NCBI GenBank assembly: GCA_028752905.1
Contig: JAQNBH010000012.1
Location: 26,173,816 to 26,237,815 of the forward strand
Length of the DNA: 64,000 bases
Direction of reading: 5' to 3'
From: Cladorhizidae sp. MBARI D1340-BT2
Lineage: Eukaryota > Porifera > Demospongiae > Poecilosclerida > Cladorhizidae
Below the pieces are notes generated by a model that saw only the letters and a program-made list of their open reading frames with translations, made no database searches and was not told the DNA's origin. Made by a program: the position numbers and the translations under genes. Of this stretch, positions 23,238-33,446 are shown in pieces (the stretch's first letter is position 1; each line of letters begins with the position of its first letter).

Positions 23238-23610
23238 GTGATTCGAACCCTGGAGACCCTAGTCATCCAAACCCTGGAGTCTCTAGTGAGACTCTAACCC
23301 CGAGCCTCTGGTGATTCGAACCCTGGAGACCCTAGTGATCCAAACCCTGGAGTCTCTAGTGACTCTAACCCCGAGCCTCTGGTGATTCGAACCCTGGAGA
23401 CCCTAGTGATCCAAACCCTGGAGTCTCTAGTGACTCTAACCCCGAGCCTCTGGTGATTCGAACCCTGGAGACCCTAGTGATCCAAACCCTGGAGTCTCTA
23501 GTGACTCTAACCCCGAGCCTCTGGTGATTCGAACCCTGGAGACCCTAGTGATCCAAACCCTGGAGTCTTTAGTGACTCTAACCCCGAGCCTCTGACGACT
23601 CGAACCCTGG
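23238..23610 (+). repeat. 71-bp tandem array inside the pogo relic
   Basis: About five copies of a 71-bp unit starting GTGATTCGAACCCTGGAGAC, with copies beginning at 23238, 23311, 23382, 23453 and 23524; the second to fourth intervals are exactly 71 bp. The units are nearly identical, so expansion is recent relative to the decay of the surrounding gene. In one frame each unit reads like SDSNPGDPSDPNPG, so the array may have grown from the Ser/Pro/Asp-rich linker of the transposase. Since 71 is not a multiple of three, each copy shifts the frame. Confidence 0.93.
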
Positions 23611-24610
23611 AGTCCCTGGTGACTTGATCCTTGGAGATCCTAGAGATGGAGATCGTATAATTCATCTTCTGCTTAAAAAGAAGGCCTTGGTTACGTGGAC
23701 TTTTCTGGAGATATGCATCTCACTGACAACAATGCAATGTTTTCTGTTGAAGATGAGTTAAGATATGTTAGCAGGTATGAAGAAGGTTACGATCTGTTTG
23801 AACCAAGGTATGAAGCCTCGCTGAAAATTCATCACCCGAAGCAGTATGCAAAAGTAGTTGGAACTCATTTTTACCATTTGATTCTATTATACTCCCTTAA
23901 CATCTCACATTCAAAATTCCAATCCTCCTTCAACATCCCTTCCACACATATCGTCAGCATCCTTGTCCATTTCAGATACTACTCCAACACCTATTTCAAG
24001 TTCATCTTTAGTGACATCCACTAAACATTCTGCGTTTTCTGATTTGATCAACTTACCAACATTGACAAGTACTCCCAAGAGGCCTAAGACAGGAACAGCT
24101 CGTGTTCTAACAAGTAGTGAATGTTAGCGTGTATTGAAGGAGAAGGAAGATCAGAAGCAATGAGTAGCAAAGGAAATGAGAAAAAGGAGAGAGAGTTGAA
24201 AAAGAAGCAAAGAGAAGAGGAACTAAAATGCAAGGCAGATGAAAGAGCTTACCAAGCTGACAGGAGGGCTCAGGAAAATACTCGCAAAGCAGTCGAAAAG
24301 GCTTGCAAGGCCACTGAGAGGAATGCCAAGAATGCATAGAAGCAGAAGTCAATCGCAGAAGCATCAGTGGTTTCTACTGAGGCCAGTCACATCATTCGAC
24401 TAAAGTAAAAGAAAGACCAAGATGAGCTAGATGAGATCGTTCATACGGACCTGTATTGTGGCTGCTTTGGTTGTTATGATGATGACATAGACACTGAAAG
24501 AGAATGGCTGATGGAACTGTGAGGAATGTGTAGATCATCTTGATATCATAATACCAGTAATAAAGTGTCCTCTATCTCACTTCTGTAAATTTTTGAGACA
24601 TAAGAATTTA

Positions 24611-26093
24611 ATGAAAATTGCTTGTAAGGAACAGTTTCTCCCGCTTAGTTAAGTGGTGCTCGTTTTGAAGAACTATTTTGAAACGGAAATTAGATATGGC
24701 GCGATTTGCTCCAGTGGCCAATATGTAAAATGTACGCCAAGCCGACAATTGATGCTAGTGGATACGCTAAGCTTTATGGATTTCTTTCCTTTCTAACTAA
24801 AAGAAAATCACTGGGGTTAAGTTTATAGACTAATTAAAGAGGCTTTGGTCTTTGATTATAACCTAGAACCAAGTTCTGAAAGTGATCCAAAGCTAAGTTA
24901 TGAGCTGAAGCGCAAACCTCGGCCGATAAATGATGACTTAAGTTACCACTTTTTCTTGTGGCAGCAAAATCATAGTAGCATATGGTTATGTTTGGGTGGA
25001 GCTAGCAGCCTCCTTCAACCTGCTTCCCATCCTAATTAAGTCCACAACCATGTGATACAACTGTTCTACCCAACCTGCTAGAGATTAGTATTATTGTGGG
25101 TGTGGTATGTGGAAATGGTCTGGTATGTGAACATTGCACACTCTCCAGAAATCTATGCATACCACCAAACACAGCTAGCTCCTTATGTAGTGTGGCTCAT
25201 GAGCGTGTTCCTCTGCTCCTATTTGATTAAGTATTTAGGTAGGGCATTGACTGGGTATGATTTATTTAGTAGCTTTGAATAATTTGCATAAGTACTCATT
25301 ATAAATGGGGTTGCTAAGCAACCAGAGTTTTACAATTTAGGTTTGTGAGCGAATACAAGCATAACAAGACTATTGCTGCATTCACGCAAGTAATTCACTC
25401 ATTGGACTGGTGTTGCTGCTGTTGGTTTTGCAGTAAGAAGTGATGAAGCATCAGCCATTCCTGCAGTTTCCACCAAAGAAAAGACTAAGTTACTTGTCTC
25501 TGTTGTATTTGCTGTAGAAATACAAGAAATATGTGCCCGAAATCCCTGAATCAGAGAATCATCGTCTAATTGCTGAGGCATTGTATTTTGGGGAAGATAA
25601 GCCAGATCTTCTAGAGTTAATCCACATGTGGGGGATATTAGATATTAAGGCTAAAGACAAAGAAAACCAATATCAACAAAGGCTAAATAAATGTGTACAG
25701 CTCGTGAATATGGTATTAGTAATGCATACTATTTACAGGAGGGCCGCTCTTGAAACCTGCAAGCATTCTGCTATATATCCACACAACTTACGGAAGTCTG
25801 CTGCACATAATGTGTGGAGGGAAATTGGGAGGATAGCGCCCAAATTATTGTTCATATTTTAAAGATGGAAACAATAATTTGAAGTATATTTATTAAAGTT
25901 CAAAATAGTTTAGTCCAGAGAGAGCATTCGTTTCATGCATTATATACTAATAGTGAAGCATTTAAGAGCTTTATAGTATAAATGCACATGATGAATCTCA
26001 AGTTTACCAATTCTCTGCCCTCTGTGCTTCTTCACATTGCTAGCATATCTAATACTAGAGTAATGCGTATGTCTTTATCAACTGGTTGTATTG
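24611..26093. other. Unassigned sequence
   Basis: A + strand frame at 25533-25862 (109 residues, PEIPESENHRLIAEALYFGE...) is moderately coding-like. It follows a TTTGCTGTAG acceptor-like site at about 25518, but I recognise no family and see no partner exon. Another frame at 24845-25039 has no recognised domain. Confidence 0.3.
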
Positions 26094-26372
26094 CATGAGG
26101 TGGGGAGAAGGGTGTGCCCCAGCCTGGCCACAGTATTATTGCATGGGGGAGAAGGGCCTGGCCCTCTCTGGCCACACAAGTAAAGTGAGCTGGGGCGAAG
26201 GGTCTGCCCCTGCCTAGCCAGTAGCCACACAAGTAAAGTGTTGAATGAGGTGGGGAGAAGGGTCTGCCCCAGCTTGGCCAGAGTATTGCATGGGGGAGAA
26301 GGGCCTGGCCCTCTCTGGCCACACAAGTAAAGTGAGCTGGGGGAAGGGTCTGCCCCATCCTGGCCACACAAG
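26094..26372. repeat. GC-rich tandem repeat, about 2 copies
   Basis: A compound unit of roughly 150 bp occurs about twice. Within it the phrases GGGGAGAAGGGTCTGCCCC, GGCCTGGCCCTCTCTGGCC and CACACAAGTAAAGTG alternate. It is clearly more GC-rich than its surroundings. Long frames on the complementary strand are artefacts of the repeat. Confidence 0.85.
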
Positions 26373-26860
26373 TGCAACAGGTGACCTGACAGAATTCTTG
26401 GTCTCTAGCTAAAGCTAGGCATTACCAAAAATGTATCAGGAAATACTGTTTTGATACTTTATAACTCAAATCAAATTAGGGTTAGCCAAGTAGCTAGCTT
26501 GCTGCAGCATAAGAGCCTACCCTGTACTTCTCTGTGCTGATAATCAGCTTAGGCTTCCCTACAAATCCTTCTGTATGTCCCAGTTACATGTTCAGCATTA
26601 GTGTTGGTAGAATAGAATTGTATTTTGCGATCAGATTCTGGAACTATATATGTTTGCATCTCATTATGTGTGTGGGTGTGTGTATCAGAGGAGGATGGCT
26701 CTGTGAAAGTAAGTAACTCCATTAGTGAAGTGATGTCACTTAATCATTACTGTGATTTTATTTATGATGATGTCATGGCTTTAATTTTCATTATGTAAAT
26801 CCTAGTTTAGTTCACTATAGTTTGTAAGTTTAGTTAAGACTCTCAAGCTACTACATTTAC
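26373..26860. other. Unassigned, possible decayed LTR at its end
   Basis: No gene was seen. Because the next base begins a PBS-like TGGTGACGGG (26861) followed by gypsy gag, the 5' LTR of the old gypsy relic should occupy the end of this stretch. I could not find its partner LTR, so the boundary is unknown. Confidence 0.35.
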
Positions 26861-27934
26861 TGGTGACGGGATTTACTTGAGAGATGTCTGAGAATGAAAG
26901 AGAGAGAGGAGCTGCTGAAACAGGAGAAGCTGACATTGAAGCAGAATCTGCACCAGATCATTCATTCTAGTGGGAAAGCTAGAACAGTTAGATCTCAGAG
27001 TGACTCAATCTTCAAAAGGGCTATGCTATTCCTCAATACAAACAATGTACTGAAGGAGAGGAGAGTTGCTACCTTCCTTAGTGCTATGGGGAAGAATACA
27101 TATCAGACTCTCAGAATCTGATGACACCAGCAAGAGGCTCCAGAACAAAACTTTGAAGGACATATCGACGTGTTATCAAACACTTTAAGCCTAAGCAGTG
27201 ATTATCTCTGTTTCAATACAGGGTGCAAATGAGTCAGTAGGAGACTACATAGCAGAGCTGCGAAAATTGACAATTCATTGAATTTGAGGACCTCCTAGAT
27301 GATGCTGTCAGTGACAGGTTCGCATGTGGCCTCAAGAGTGAAGCTATGCCAAAAAGAAGCTGTTAATTGAAGCGAACTACCTCAAGCAATCTATAGAAAT
27401 AGCACAGAACATGGGAATCTACTGCATCACAGACAAAGCAATTGCAAAGCCATTGGAATCATGAGCAATGTGACTTTTCAAGTTCAGGGTAACAGTTGTA
27501 ACATGTTGTAGACAATAACTCCAGCCCCACCCATGTCTGCCAATTGTCACAAATGTGGCAAGACAGATCACATTCTGTAAACTGCTCTAGAATAACACCT
27601 TTACCCAGAAAAGTGTGGAAGAGGATCTCATAGCGAGGGCAACATCATGGCAAGGAGAGTGCAGGAGGAATCAAAGGAGTTCCAAGATGAGGAACTCACA
27701 TCCGAGCACTAAATCATGTCAAAACCAACTTTACATAGTGGACTTGCACAGAAAGCCATAAGTCATGGAAGTTGACACTGGAGTCTACATGCCGCAGATG
27801 CAGTTTTTTCCACAGAAGATGTTGAAACCATCAAAGGCTCTCTTATCTGCGTATTCTGGACAACCCATCACTTCACTTAGTGAAGTTGATGTTGTTTTGT
27901 CCTACAATGACTAGTAAGCTACCCATCATTAGTA
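26861..27934 (+). pseudogene. Old Ty3/gypsy relic, PBS-gag-protease part
   Basis: A PBS-like TGGTGACGGG at 26861 precedes an ATG at 26884. Gag-like pieces follow in shifting frames: KHFKPKQ, then LLDDAVSDRFACGLKSEAM and LIEANYLKQSIEIAQNMG, which match the Gag signature of animal Ty3/gypsy elements. Near 27765 the - MEVDTGVYM piece is the protease active site (D-T-G). Next comes SEVDVVLSYND, the usual segment before the protease-RT linker. Stops and frameshifts are frequent. The relic stops at the 22-bp satellite at 27935 and resumes at 35603 on the same strand. Confidence 0.8.
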
Positions 27935-29676
27935 GTAGTGACTATAACAGGCCCAAGTAGTGACTAGAACAGGTCCAAGTAGTGACTAGAACAGGCCCAA
28001 GTAGTGACTAGAACAGGCCCAAGTAGTGACTAGAACAGGCCCAAGTAGTGACTAGAACAGGTCCAAGTAGTGACTAGAACAGGCCCAAGTAGTGACTAGT
28101 ACAGGCCCAAGTAGTGACTATAACAGACCCAAGTAGTGACTAGAACAGGCCCAAGTAGTGACTAGAACAGGCCCAAGTAGTGACTAGAACAGGCCCAAGT
28201 AGTGACTAGAACAGGCCCAAGTAGTGACTAGAACAGGCTCCAGTAGTGACTAGAACAGGCCCAAGTAGTGACTAGAACAGACCCAAGTAGTGACTAGAAC
28301 AGGCACAAGTAGTGACTAGAACAGATCCAAGTAGTGACTAGAACAGGCCCAAGTAGTGACTAGAACAGGCCCAAGTAGTGACTAGAACAGGCCCAAGGAG
28401 TGACTAGAACAGGTCCAAGTAGTGACTATAACAGGCCCAAGTAGAGACTAGAACAGGCCCAAGTAGTGACTAGAACAGGCCCAAGTAGTGACTAGAACAG
28501 GCCCAAGTAGTGACTAGAACAGGCCCAAGTAGTGATTAGAACAGACCCAAGTAGTGACTAGAACAGGTCCAAGTAGTGACTATAACAGGCCCAAGTAGTG
28601 ACTAGAACAGGCCCAAGTAGTGACTAGAACAGGCCCAAGTAGTGACTAGAACAGGCCCAAGTAGTGACTAGAACAGGCCCAAGTAGTGATTAGAACAGAC
28701 CCAAGTAGTGACTAGAACAGGTCCAAGTAGTGACTAGAACAGGTCCAAGTAGTGAATAGAACAGGCCCAAGCAGTGACTAGAACAGGCCCAAGTAGTGAC
28801 TAGAACAGGCCCAAGTAGTGACTAGAACAGGCCCAAGTAGTGACTAGAACAGGCCCAAGTAGTGACTAGAACAGGCCCAAGTAGTGACTAGAACAGGTCC
28901 AAGTAGTGACTAGAACAGGCCCAAGTAGTGACTAGAACAGGCCCAAGTAGTGACTAGAACAGGCCCAAGTAGTGACTAGAACAGGCCCAAGTAGTGATTA
29001 GAACAGGTCCAAGTAGTGAATAGAACAGGCCCAAGAAGTGACTAGAACAGGCCCAAGTAGTGACTAGAACAGGCCCAAGTAGTGACTAGAACAGGCCCAA
29101 GTAGTGACTAGAACAGGCCCAAGTAGTGACTAGAACAGGCCCAAGTAGTGACTAGAACAGGTCCAAGTAGTGACTATAACAGGCCCAAGTAGTGACTAGA
29201 ACAGGCCCAAGTAGTGACTAGAACAGGCCCAAGTAATGACTAGAACAGGCCCAAGTAGTGATTAGAACAGGCCCAAGTAGTGACTAGAACAGGCCCAAGT
29301 AGTGACTATAACAGGCCCAAGTAGTGACTATAACAGGCCCAAGTAGTGACTAGAACAGGCCCAAGTAGTGACTAGAACAGGCCCAAGTAGTGACTAGAAC
29401 AGGCACAAGTAGTGACTAGAACAGGCCCAAGTAGTGACTAGAACAGGCCCATGTAGTGACTAGAACAGGCCCAAGTAGTGACTAGAACAGGCCCAAGTAG
29501 TGACTAGAACAGGCCCAAGTAGTGACTAGAACAGGCCCAAGTAGTGACTAGAACAGGCCCAAGTAGTGACTAGAACAGGTCCAAGTAGTGACTAGAACAG
29601 GCCCAAGTAGTGACTAGAACAGGCCCAAGCAGTGACTAGAACTGGCCCAAGTAGTGACTAGACCAGGCCCAAGTAG
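27935..29676. repeat. 22-bp satellite, left block (about 79 copies)
   Basis: Tandem copies of GTAGTGACTAGAACAGGCCC plus AA, period 22 bp, with scattered single changes (ACTATAAC, GGTCC, GACCC). The first unit carries ACTATAAC rather than the prevalent ACTAGAAC and reads in frame with the gypsy relic on its left as VVTITGP. The block was once continuous with 33631-35602 and was split by the young retroelement. Confidence 0.97.
29672..29676. repeat. Target site duplication AGTAG, left copy
   Basis: AGTAG directly before the left LTR is repeated at 33631-33635 directly after the right LTR. A 5-bp duplication is usual for Ty3/gypsy integration. Because the target is a tandem repeat, the match is partly expected, but the phase of the repeat is kept across the insertion. 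Confidence 0.85.
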
Positions 29677-29860
29677 TGTGATATAATCAGGAAAAGGAAT
29701 TGCCTTCAGAACATTAGGCTCTTATCATCTTAAAACTCCAACACAGCAAACAAGATGACAATCACAATCAGATAAGGTAAGGTAACTAAAATGACCACGT
29801 CCAGAAAAGGGAGGGAGGGGAAATGGGAAATGAAAAACATTTGACAAAGTTATCATAACA
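29677..29860 (-). repeat. 3' LTR of the young gypsy element
   Basis: 184 bp, + strand reading TGTGATATAATCAGG ... TTATCATAACA. It is identical to 33447-33630 except for CACGTCCAG here against CACGTGCAG there. Confidence 0.96.
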
Positions 29861-29876
29861 TTCACCCCATCCTTTC
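29861..29876 (-). promoter_or_regulatory. Polypurine tract
   Basis: On the - strand GAAAGGATGGGGTGAA lies directly before the 3' LTR. This purine-rich tract is where plus-strand DNA synthesis would be primed. Confidence 0.8.
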
Positions 29877-29888
29877 AGATGTTCATTA

Positions 29889-30713
29889 TCATAGGTTGAG
29901 TCTATCAGGTGCACGCCTGTTGCGCTCCGAACGTCTGAGCAGCAGGGCATCCTCAGTAGCAGGAACAGGGGCTTCGGGAGCACCTCTTTGGATCGCATCA
30001 GAATCACATCCCACCACTTCACTGTTCACAGGTGCACCGGGCTCAGGCAGAAGGTCATTACTCAGTATAACATCCCCAGGTGGAGCCAGGTGTCGGATCG
30101 ATACAGTAGTCTCTCGTCCATCAGCATGCCGAATGTGTGCATATTGAGGGTTGGCCTGCAGGAGCTCAACTTCGTCCACTAGTGGTTCATCCTTTCTGGT
30201 ACGGACATGTCGCTTGAGTAGTACTGGACCAGGATTCATGAGCCAGGAGGGTATCGATTCGCCCGTGGAAGAGCGTCTCTCAAAATTGAAGAGCCTCTCA
30301 TGGGGACTGCAGTTGGTGGCTGTGCACAGCAGAGAACGCAATGAGTGCAGTGCATCTGGGAGCACGTCTTGCCAACATGCCATTGGGAGGCCGCGTGTCT
30401 TGAGTGCCATGGTTACAGACTTCCAAACTGTCCCATTGTATCTTTCTACTTGTCCATTGCAAGCTGGGTTGTAAGCAGTAGTGCGACTAGCAGCGATCCC
30501 TCTGTTTAAGAGAAAATGATGCAACTCCACACTCATGAAGGAGGAGCCCCTGTCAGAGTGGACGTATGCTGGCATCCCAAAAATAGAAAACAGCTGGCAT
30601 AGGCATTGTATGACAGTTTGGGCACTGACATCCTTGCATGGGAAGACAAAAGGGAACCGGCTGTACTCATCAATTATATTGAGAAAGAAGATGTTCCGAT
30701 TATTTGACTTCAA
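29889..30713 (-). CDS. Integrase catalytic core and C-terminus (young gypsy)
   Basis: A 274-residue frame encoding the integrase core. The catalytic triad is visible: D15 in NIIDEYSRF, D54 in VHSDRGSSF and E90 in NGQVERYNG, with 35 residues between D54 and E90. The enzyme would insert the reverse-transcribed DNA into the host genome. The C-terminus is rich in acidic residues and ends RRSERNRRAPDRLNL; no chromodomain is recognised. The frame overlaps the preceding pol frame by 14 nt in a different phase. The integrase zinc finger is encoded at the end of that frame, so the natural start of this protein is not the first ATG here. The break is probably a small indel, or less likely programmed frameshifting. 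Confidence 0.92.
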   Translation of the reverse strand: MKSNNRNIFFLNIIDEYSRFPFVFPCKDVSAQTVIQCLCQLFSIFGMPAYVHSDRGSSFMSVELHHFLLNRGIAASRTTAYNPACNGQVERYNGTVWKSVTMALKTRGLPMACWQDVLPDALHSLRSLLCTATNCSPHERLFNFERRSSTGESIPSWLMNPGPVLLKRHVRTRKDEPLVDEVELLQANPQYAHIRHADGRETTVSIRHLAPPGDVILSNDLLPEPGAPVNSEVVGCDSDAIQRGAPEAPVPATEDALLLRRSERNRRAPDRLNL

Positions 30714-33426
30714 TGGACCTTTGAAGTCGGTTCAGTCTCTCAAATGGCCGAGTAGCCTTTATCAGATGTGCTTGTACAGGTTTGTGAAACTGAGGTTTAT
30801 GTTCGGCACACACCCTACAAGCCTTGGTCATCTGTCTCACTTCTTCAACTGAATATGGTAAATTCCGAGTTCTCACAAAGTGGAACATACGAGTTACTCC
30901 AGGGTGACAAAGTGAGTTATGAAGTTCCATCAGATCCGTACCACAAGAGACAGCACAGGATGCTCGAGAAAATGTATCAGGGGGAATATTTTCAACTCCT
31001 GGACGGTACATAATATCAAAGCTGTAACAAGATAGCTCCATCCTCCAACGCATAATCTTGTCATTTTTAATTTTTCCCCTCAGTTTGTTGTCAAACATGT
31101 ATGCGACGGAACGTTGATCTGTCTTTATGGAGAAATGCCTTCCTGTAAGGTAGTGCTTCCAGTGGCGAACTGTTTCGATGATAGCTTGGGCTTCTTTCTC
31201 AACTGATGCATGCCTAACCTCAGAACCCTGTAATGTGCGGGAGAAGAATGCTACCGGACGTCCATTTTGGTTGAGGGTAGCAGCAATGGCAAATTCCGAT
31301 GCATCGGTCTCAACTTCGAATGGTATGCTTTCGTCAATGGCACACACAACTGACTGCTCAATGTCCCTTTTTAGGGTTTCAAAAGCAGTTCTGGCCTCTT
31401 TAGAAATCGGGAAACTAGAGGTGATTGAGAGGGGTCTTATCTTCTCAGAGTAACATTGAATCCATTGTGAATAGTAAGAAAAGAATCCAAGGATTCGACG
31501 GAGACTTTTCATATCATTAGGAACAGGGAGTTGTTGCAGAGGGCGTAGACGATCAGGATCTGGCCTGATCTCCCCTTCTTCAATGACTGAGCCAAGAATT
31601 GCCAGTTTTCGAGTGGAAAACACACATTTCTCTTCATTATAGATAATCTGGCGTCGAGAAGCTGCTTCCAAAAAATGCTCGAGATTTATATCATGCTCTT
31701 TCTGATCTTTCCCACATATTGTAATGTTGTCAAGGTAAGGAAAAGTCGCCTGCAGCTTTTCTTCAGCTATTATGGTATCCATTGCTCTTTGAAAACATGC
31801 CACTCCATTCGTCACTCCAAATGGTACTCGTGTAAATTGGTACAATGCCTTACCAGCCTGGAATGCAGTGTAGGGTTTGTCAGTGTCTTTGATGAGGACT
31901 TGGTGGTAGGCACTGCGTAAATCGATGGTGCTGAAGACCCGGTACTGTGCAATAGTATTGACAGTAAAATCAATACGGGGTAGGGGGTATGCATCCAGGA
32001 GAGTGAAACGATTTATCGTCTGTGAATAATCAATGACCAGACGCTTCTTGTGGCTTTCATTGTGGGTCACCACGACTTGGGCTCGCCATGGTGAGATACT
32101 GGGCTCTATGATTCCTTCCTTGAGTAGGCGTTGAACTTCTGTGTCAATGAACTTTCTGTCATCGTAGTTGTACCTCCGTGATTTGGTGGCGATAGGATGA
32201 CAGTCAGCAGTCAGATTGGCAAAGAGATCCGGAGGTTCAACCTTCAACGTGCTGAGTCCACAAACCACAAGAGGTGACTGAGGCCCACCATGATGGAAGG
32301 TGATACTCTGGTGCTGCTTCTGAAAATCAAGTCCAAGTATTATATCAGCACACAAGCCTGGGAGGATTGACACATGAAGACCTGAGTACTTCTTACCTCC
32401 AAGCTCTAAACTAAGAATGCAGTATCCAAGAGTCTTTGCAGACAGCGAAGATTGGGCCATGGCAATGTCCCTATGTTCAGAATGTTTTTGGAGGCTAAGA
32501 GAATCTACAAGGCAGGGATAAATGAAACTCTCTGTGCTGCAGGAGTCTATTAGTGCCCTAGTACTTACACCATTGATAGTGAGCTCAGAGCTGGACTTGA
32601 GCAGGGATGACGGTGTATTAGAATCGATCGCCGCTAGTGTAGGGTACATAGCTGCAGCACTACTGTTTTCAGACTGGCTATGGGCAGGGTTAGACCTGCA
32701 GACTTTGGCAAAGTGCCCCTTTTTCTGACACTTGTTGCATGTCGCATCCTTAGCCGGGCATTTCAGGCGAGGGTGCTTGTTGTAACCACAGAAGTAACAC
32801 TTAGCACCAGCAGTGACTGCAAGGGTACTGTCCAAGGATTCCTCAGTGTGGGTGTGGGATAAGGTTGTGGCAGTTGTTGGGCCAAGGAAGCTTGGTGAAC
32901 TGTAGGATTCAGAGCTCTTCTGGGCAGCATCTAGGGACCGAGCCTGTGTGAACATCGTATTTAGGTCCAGAGTATTATTCTCAAGCAGTCTCTGGCGAAT
33001 GACATTGGACTGCAGTCCAGTGATGAAGGCATCACGTACAGCCTCATCTCTGTACATAGTCTCAGTAACATTCTGGAAGTTACAGTCCTTAGACAGCGAC
33101 TTGAGCGACTGAAGAAACTCGTCGAGCGTCTCTCCACTTTTCTGTCGTCGGGTGGCCAATAGATGTCGGGAAAACACCTCGTTGGCGGGCTTTACATACT
33201 GGGCTTTCAGTAAGCCGATGGCCTCATCGTAGTTCGTGCAATGCTCGATGTATTCAAAGATCCGTGGACTAACATAGTTCGTTAATACAAATAGCTTGTT
33301 AAGTCCCTCCCTAGGCAGGACAGAGAGAAAGTTCTCGAAGGTGCGAAGCCAGTGAAGCCAGTCCTTGCTAGCAGAACTCGAGCTTGGATCTGTATCTAGC
33401 TTCTCCGGTCGTAGGAGTCGATCCAT
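30700..33426 (-). CDS. Gag-protease-RT-RNase H polyprotein (young gypsy)
   Basis: A 908-residue frame. Gag covers about residues 1-250, with two CCHC zinc knuckles at 210-223 and 230-243. The protease active site is at 294 (ALIDSCSTESF), with Cys where Gly is usual in D-S/T-G. RT covers about 436-610, with the catalytic box YLDN at 564-567, where the second Asp of the usual YxDD is Asn. RNase H follows, with D708, E743/E745 region and D770. The integrase HHCC finger ends the frame (H836, H841, C870, C873). The ATG lies 2 nt after the primer-complementary site, so there is almost no 5' leader. Gag and Pol share a single frame, as in Tf1/sushi-like elements. Confidence 0.94.
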   Translation of the reverse strand: MDRLLRPEKLDTDPSSSSASKDWLHWLRTFENFLSVLPREGLNKLFVLTNYVSPRIFEYIEHCTNYDEAIGLLKAQYVKPANEVFSRHLLATRRQKSGETLDEFLQSLKSLSKDCNFQNVTETMYRDEAVRDAFITGLQSNVIRQRLLENNTLDLNTMFTQARSLDAAQKSSESYSSPSFLGPTTATTLSHTHTEESLDSTLAVTAGAKCYFCGYNKHPRLKCPAKDATCNKCQKKGHFAKVCRSNPAHSQSENSSAAAMYPTLAAIDSNTPSSLLKSSSELTINGVSTRALIDSCSTESFIYPCLVDSLSLQKHSEHRDIAMAQSSLSAKTLGYCILSLELGGKKYSGLHVSILPGLCADIILGLDFQKQHQSITFHHGGPQSPLVVCGLSTLKVEPPDLFANLTADCHPIATKSRRYNYDDRKFIDTEVQRLLKEGIIEPSISPWRAQVVVTHNESHKKRLVIDYSQTINRFTLLDAYPLPRIDFTVNTIAQYRVFSTIDLRSAYHQVLIKDTDKPYTAFQAGKALYQFTRVPFGVTNGVACFQRAMDTIIAEEKLQATFPYLDNITICGKDQKEHDINLEHFLEAASRRQIIYNEEKCVFSTRKLAILGSVIEEGEIRPDPDRLRPLQQLPVPNDMKSLRRILGFFSYYSQWIQCYSEKIRPLSITSSFPISKEARTAFETLKRDIEQSVVCAIDESIPFEVETDASEFAIAATLNQNGRPVAFFSRTLQGSEVRHASVEKEAQAIIETVRHWKHYLTGRHFSIKTDQRSVAYMFDNKLRGKIKNDKIMRWRMELSCYSFDIMYRPGVENIPPDTFSRASCAVSCGTDLMELHNSLCHPGVTRMFHFVRTRNLPYSVEEVRQMTKACRVCAEHKPQFHKPVQAHLIKATRPFERLNRLQRSIEVK

Positions 33427-33427
33427 A

Positions 33428-33445
33428 AGTTTTAAGATGATAAGA
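33428..33445 (-). promoter_or_regulatory. Primer-binding site complementary to the element's own LTR
   Basis: On the - strand this reads TCTTATCATCTTAAAACT, one base after the 5' LTR, where a primer-binding site must lie. It is perfectly complementary (18 of 18) to the LTR segment AGTTTTAAGATGATAAGA at 33507-33490 on the same strand. It does not begin with TGG, as a tRNA-primed site would. Self-priming by folding back of the RNA 5' end is known from Tf1 of fission yeast and related elements. Confidence 0.8.
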
Positions 33446-33446
33446 T

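Larger units (their letters stand above)
22056..24610 (+). pseudogene. Broken pogo-type (Tc1/mariner) transposase with C-terminal zinc-finger remnant
   Basis: Coding pieces in several frames run in the order of a pogo/jerky-like DDE transposase. First come KRNPILRLCAGDATAGVRMD and NINAYFELLRSIYDEFGFPP. Then follow VIAAKGQKKV, LPPFIIFTAKQLNILWTKDE, PLLDGHSSHFELSSIQFARD, HECQPLDCSRFGPLK and FKKAGVFPFNQDAV. The second Asp (in LLDGHSSH) and third (in PLDCSRFG) are present. The segment that should hold the first catalytic Asp is deleted between FGFPP and RVIAAKG. After a repeat array the C-terminal part resumes with RYEEGYDLFEPRYEASLKIH, a Lys/Glu/Arg-rich helix near 24121-24339, and Cys residues (LYCGCFGCYDDD, then CEECVDHL in another frame) that resemble a PHD-like finger. 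Many stops and frameshifts; dead. Confidence 0.82.

Noticed and set aside
23238..23610. tRNA genes suggested by GGTTCGAATC in each repeat unit
   Set aside because: No A box, acceptor stem or cloverleaf could be formed around the word; the unit is 71 bp and better explained as a linker-derived minisatellite.
26032..26377. Two overlapping - strand frames of about 100-110 residues
   Set aside because: They follow the GC-rich tandem repeat and consist of repeated Gly/Pro/Ser-rich phrases without a domain.
29896..32862. Several + strand frames of 60-107 residues across the young retroelement
   Set aside because: They are shadows of the - strand gag-pol coding sequence, which carries all the domain motifs.
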